The notes below the pieces were generated by a model. The model made no database searches, had not been told where the DNA came from, and saw nothing but the letters and a program-made list of their open reading frames with translations. Positions 62,741-64,000 of a stretch of 64,000 nucleotides of DNA are shown in pieces; the stretch's first letter is position 1; every line of letters starts with the position of its first letter. The position numbers were made by a program, and so were the translations under genes. The stretch is from Alloascoidea africana (Eukaryota; Ascomycota; Alloascoideomycetes; Alloascoideales; Alloascoideaceae), in NCBI GenBank assembly GCA_030581615.1, contig JAKTTT010000025.1, positions 62,001 through 126,000 on the forward strand, written 5' to 3'.

Positions 62741-63589
62741 ATGCTCTTTCTCAACTCAACAGCAGTGTCTTCATCATATACTTCCACAACTGCTCTAGAT
62801 CCCCAAACAACAAGCCTCTTTCCTACTCCAAGCCTTCGGCCCAGCCTTGACCTAGGTCTTGACCTAGGCCTTGACCTGGCCATTCCCACAATCACAGACA
62901 CAGACACAAACACAAACTGTACAATCACATCCACGCCCAGTTCACTCTCCTTCCCCATCACATTATCCGAAAACACCGCAAAGGCTGTGATAAACGAAAC
63001 CCTTCCTACTACTCTTTCAACAAGCTCACGCTCGAAAAAAACGATAACTATACATGTGGCCCAAACCATCGACTCTTCATCTTCACTATCCTTTCACACT
63101 CCTCCAACCTCAACTGCAGACCTTGAGCGCGCTTCCGGTGATGCCCTGAAACCCAGCTATTCTAACGATGGGGAAAACAACGCAGAAAGCAACTCGTTGT
63201 TAATGGTGGACACCGCCATAACCACAAACAATCCCAATCCTCATGCTCATCAATCACACACCGGCGTGTCTTCCAAAGTTGTCGAAACAGGGTTTTTAAC
63301 AGACCTTGAAGGACTATACGCCTATTCAACAGGCGGTATGGGCACTGCTGGTGCTGGTGCTGGTGCTACAGGTACAGCTACTGGCCTTTCCTCCAAGACC
63401 ACAAACTCGATAGATTTGGCCGTTATAGACGGTGATGCATCCGATTCAGATGGCTCAGATTCATCTATTTTACAATCATCCTCCGCATGTCGTCAAAACT
63501 CTCATGTACCTTGGTTCCATACCAAATTATCTATCGTTACAACTGTTTTGATTTCAACTGGCATTTTCACACAATTGCTTTTCGCATAG
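62741..63589 (+). CDS. unrecognised Ser/Thr-rich protein with C-terminal hydrophobic segment
   Basis: 282 residues, ATG 62741. The composition is dominated by Ser and Thr, with a short LDLGLDLGLDL repeat (from CCTTGACCTAGG tandem DNA), a Gly-Ala run (GTAGAGAGATGTA) and an acidic Asp-Ser patch (DGDASDSDGSDSS). The C-terminus KLSIVTTVLISTGIFTQLLFA is a hydrophobic tail ending at the stop, like a GPI-attachment signal or a tail anchor. The N-terminus (MLFLNSTAVSSSYTS) is not a convincing signal peptide, so surface location is uncertain; a tail-anchored protein is the alternative. I do not recognise any family. Coding status is supported by length and biased composition only. Confidence 0.6.
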   Translation: MLFLNSTAVSSSYTSTTALDPQTTSLFPTPSLRPSLDLGLDLGLDLAIPTITDTDTNTNCTITSTPSSLSFPITLSENTAKAVINETLPTTLSTSSRSKKTITIHVAQTIDSSSSLSFHTPPTSTADLERASGDALKPSYSNDGENNAESNSLLMVDTAITTNNPNPHAHQSHTGVSSKVVETGFLTDLEGLYAYSTGGMGTAGAGAGATGTATGLSSKTTNSIDLAVIDGDASDSDGSDSSILQSSSACRQNSHVPWFHTKLSIVTTVLISTGIFTQLLFA

Positions 63590-64000
63590 ATATCATCATC
63601 ATGACTGTTTAATAAAGCCTTTTTTCCTTTTTTCCTTTTTTACCTTTTTACCTTTTTTACCTTTTTACCTTTTTCCCTTATTTTTATGTTTTTATGTTTT
63701 TGGCCTTCTTTATTCCCTCGTTTCTCATTTAATACCATCATCATAGTATATTCTTTATACAACCTGTGTTTTATTTTTTATTCTTTTATTTTTTATTTTG
63801 GACGGAATCTCCTTCCCATGGATGTTACTTGTGCCCTTTCCCCATCCATACGGTTTAGCATAAGCTCTATACCAATCCATCTATACTGTTGTAAAATGGG
63901 GACTATCTATAGTAAAGTCTATTTTTCTGGGTGGTAATGCTTTCATCCCATGGTTCGAGAACAAATGATTTTTTATATATTTCAAAAGAGCTCGTTTTCT
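63590..64000. other. T-rich 3' flank with CCTTTTT(A) tandem tract
   Basis: From about 63618 to 63690 the DNA is an imperfect tandem of CCTTTTTTA/CCTTTTTCC units, followed by AT-rich sequence to the window edge. No gene recognised. Confidence 0.6.

Noticed and set aside
1-64000. CRISPR arrays, bacterial operons, prophage or rRNA genes
   Set aside because: Nothing of the kind; tandem repeats present are coding or microsatellite, and all genes are eukaryotic with spliceosomal introns. No tRNA was recognised on either strand.

Overview
The window is a 64 kb piece of a budding-yeast (Saccharomycotina) chromosome. All recognisable genes are single-copy yeast housekeeping genes, with small introns carrying GT..AG ends and yeast branch sites of the form NCTAAC. 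CTG codons sit at conserved leucine positions (for example three in the acyl-CoA-binding protein), so the CUG-Ser and CUG-Ala clades are unlikely. The yeast encodes a complex I flavoprotein subunit, an NAD-dependent formate dehydrogenase, the peroxisomal receptor PEX5 and a peroxisomal nucleotide carrier. This fits a methylotroph-like or otherwise respiratory, peroxisome-rich lineage rather than Saccharomyces. I cannot name the species.

Layout. 1-11.4 kb: the 3' part of RAD16, a BUL1-type arrestin adaptor, the spliceosome pair CWC2/PRP28 (tail to tail) and PEX5. 11.4-18.9 kb: two long gene-free stretches around a Sks1/Vhs1/Ran1-type kinase and a DsbA-like thioredoxin-fold protein. 18.9-23.5 kb: a 1538-residue Ser-rich GPI adhesin with perfect internal repeats. 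24-31.5 kb: an ANT1-type peroxisomal carrier, a five-exon LisH-WD40 protein, ATP4 and GDT1. 31.9-38.3 kb: five consecutive minus-strand genes, counting GDT1 (GDT1, complex I 51 kDa subunit, FDH1, TSC10, URK1). 38.7-44.2 kb: a phosphofructokinase subunit and a UBL-WLM metalloprotease. 44.2-49.8 kb: 5.6 kb without a recognisable gene, ending at an MRH1/YRO2/HSP30-type opsin-like protein. 51.7-52.1 kb: TMA7, with a 16-nt last exon. 52.9-55.2 kb: a mobile-element island. It has a small LTR-retroelement fossil and a 1.8 kb pogo-family DNA transposon with TA target duplication, which folded back on itself to give a hairpin with 375-bp arms and a 19-nt loop. 55.8-62.1 kb: a dense, intron-rich block (HRD1, OPA3-like, REX2, ACB1, SEC4, RPL15). 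62.7-63.6 kb: an unrecognised Ser/Thr-rich protein with a hydrophobic C-terminus.

By reading splice sites and reassembling frames I rebuilt ten spliced genes with 23 introns. All reassembled proteins keep their frame and most match the expected family length. The RPL15 start codon is itself split A|TG by an intron.

Most genes are unrelated housekeeping functions. Shared themes are peroxisome and C1/NADH metabolism (PEX5, ANT1-type carrier, FDH1, complex I, ATP4), membrane traffic and ERAD (SEC4, HRD1, BUL-type adaptor, GDT1), and splicing (CWC2, PRP28). The features most worth following are the transposon-derived long hairpin (a candidate small-RNA source), the split RPL15 start codon, and the adhesin's unassigned N-terminal domain.
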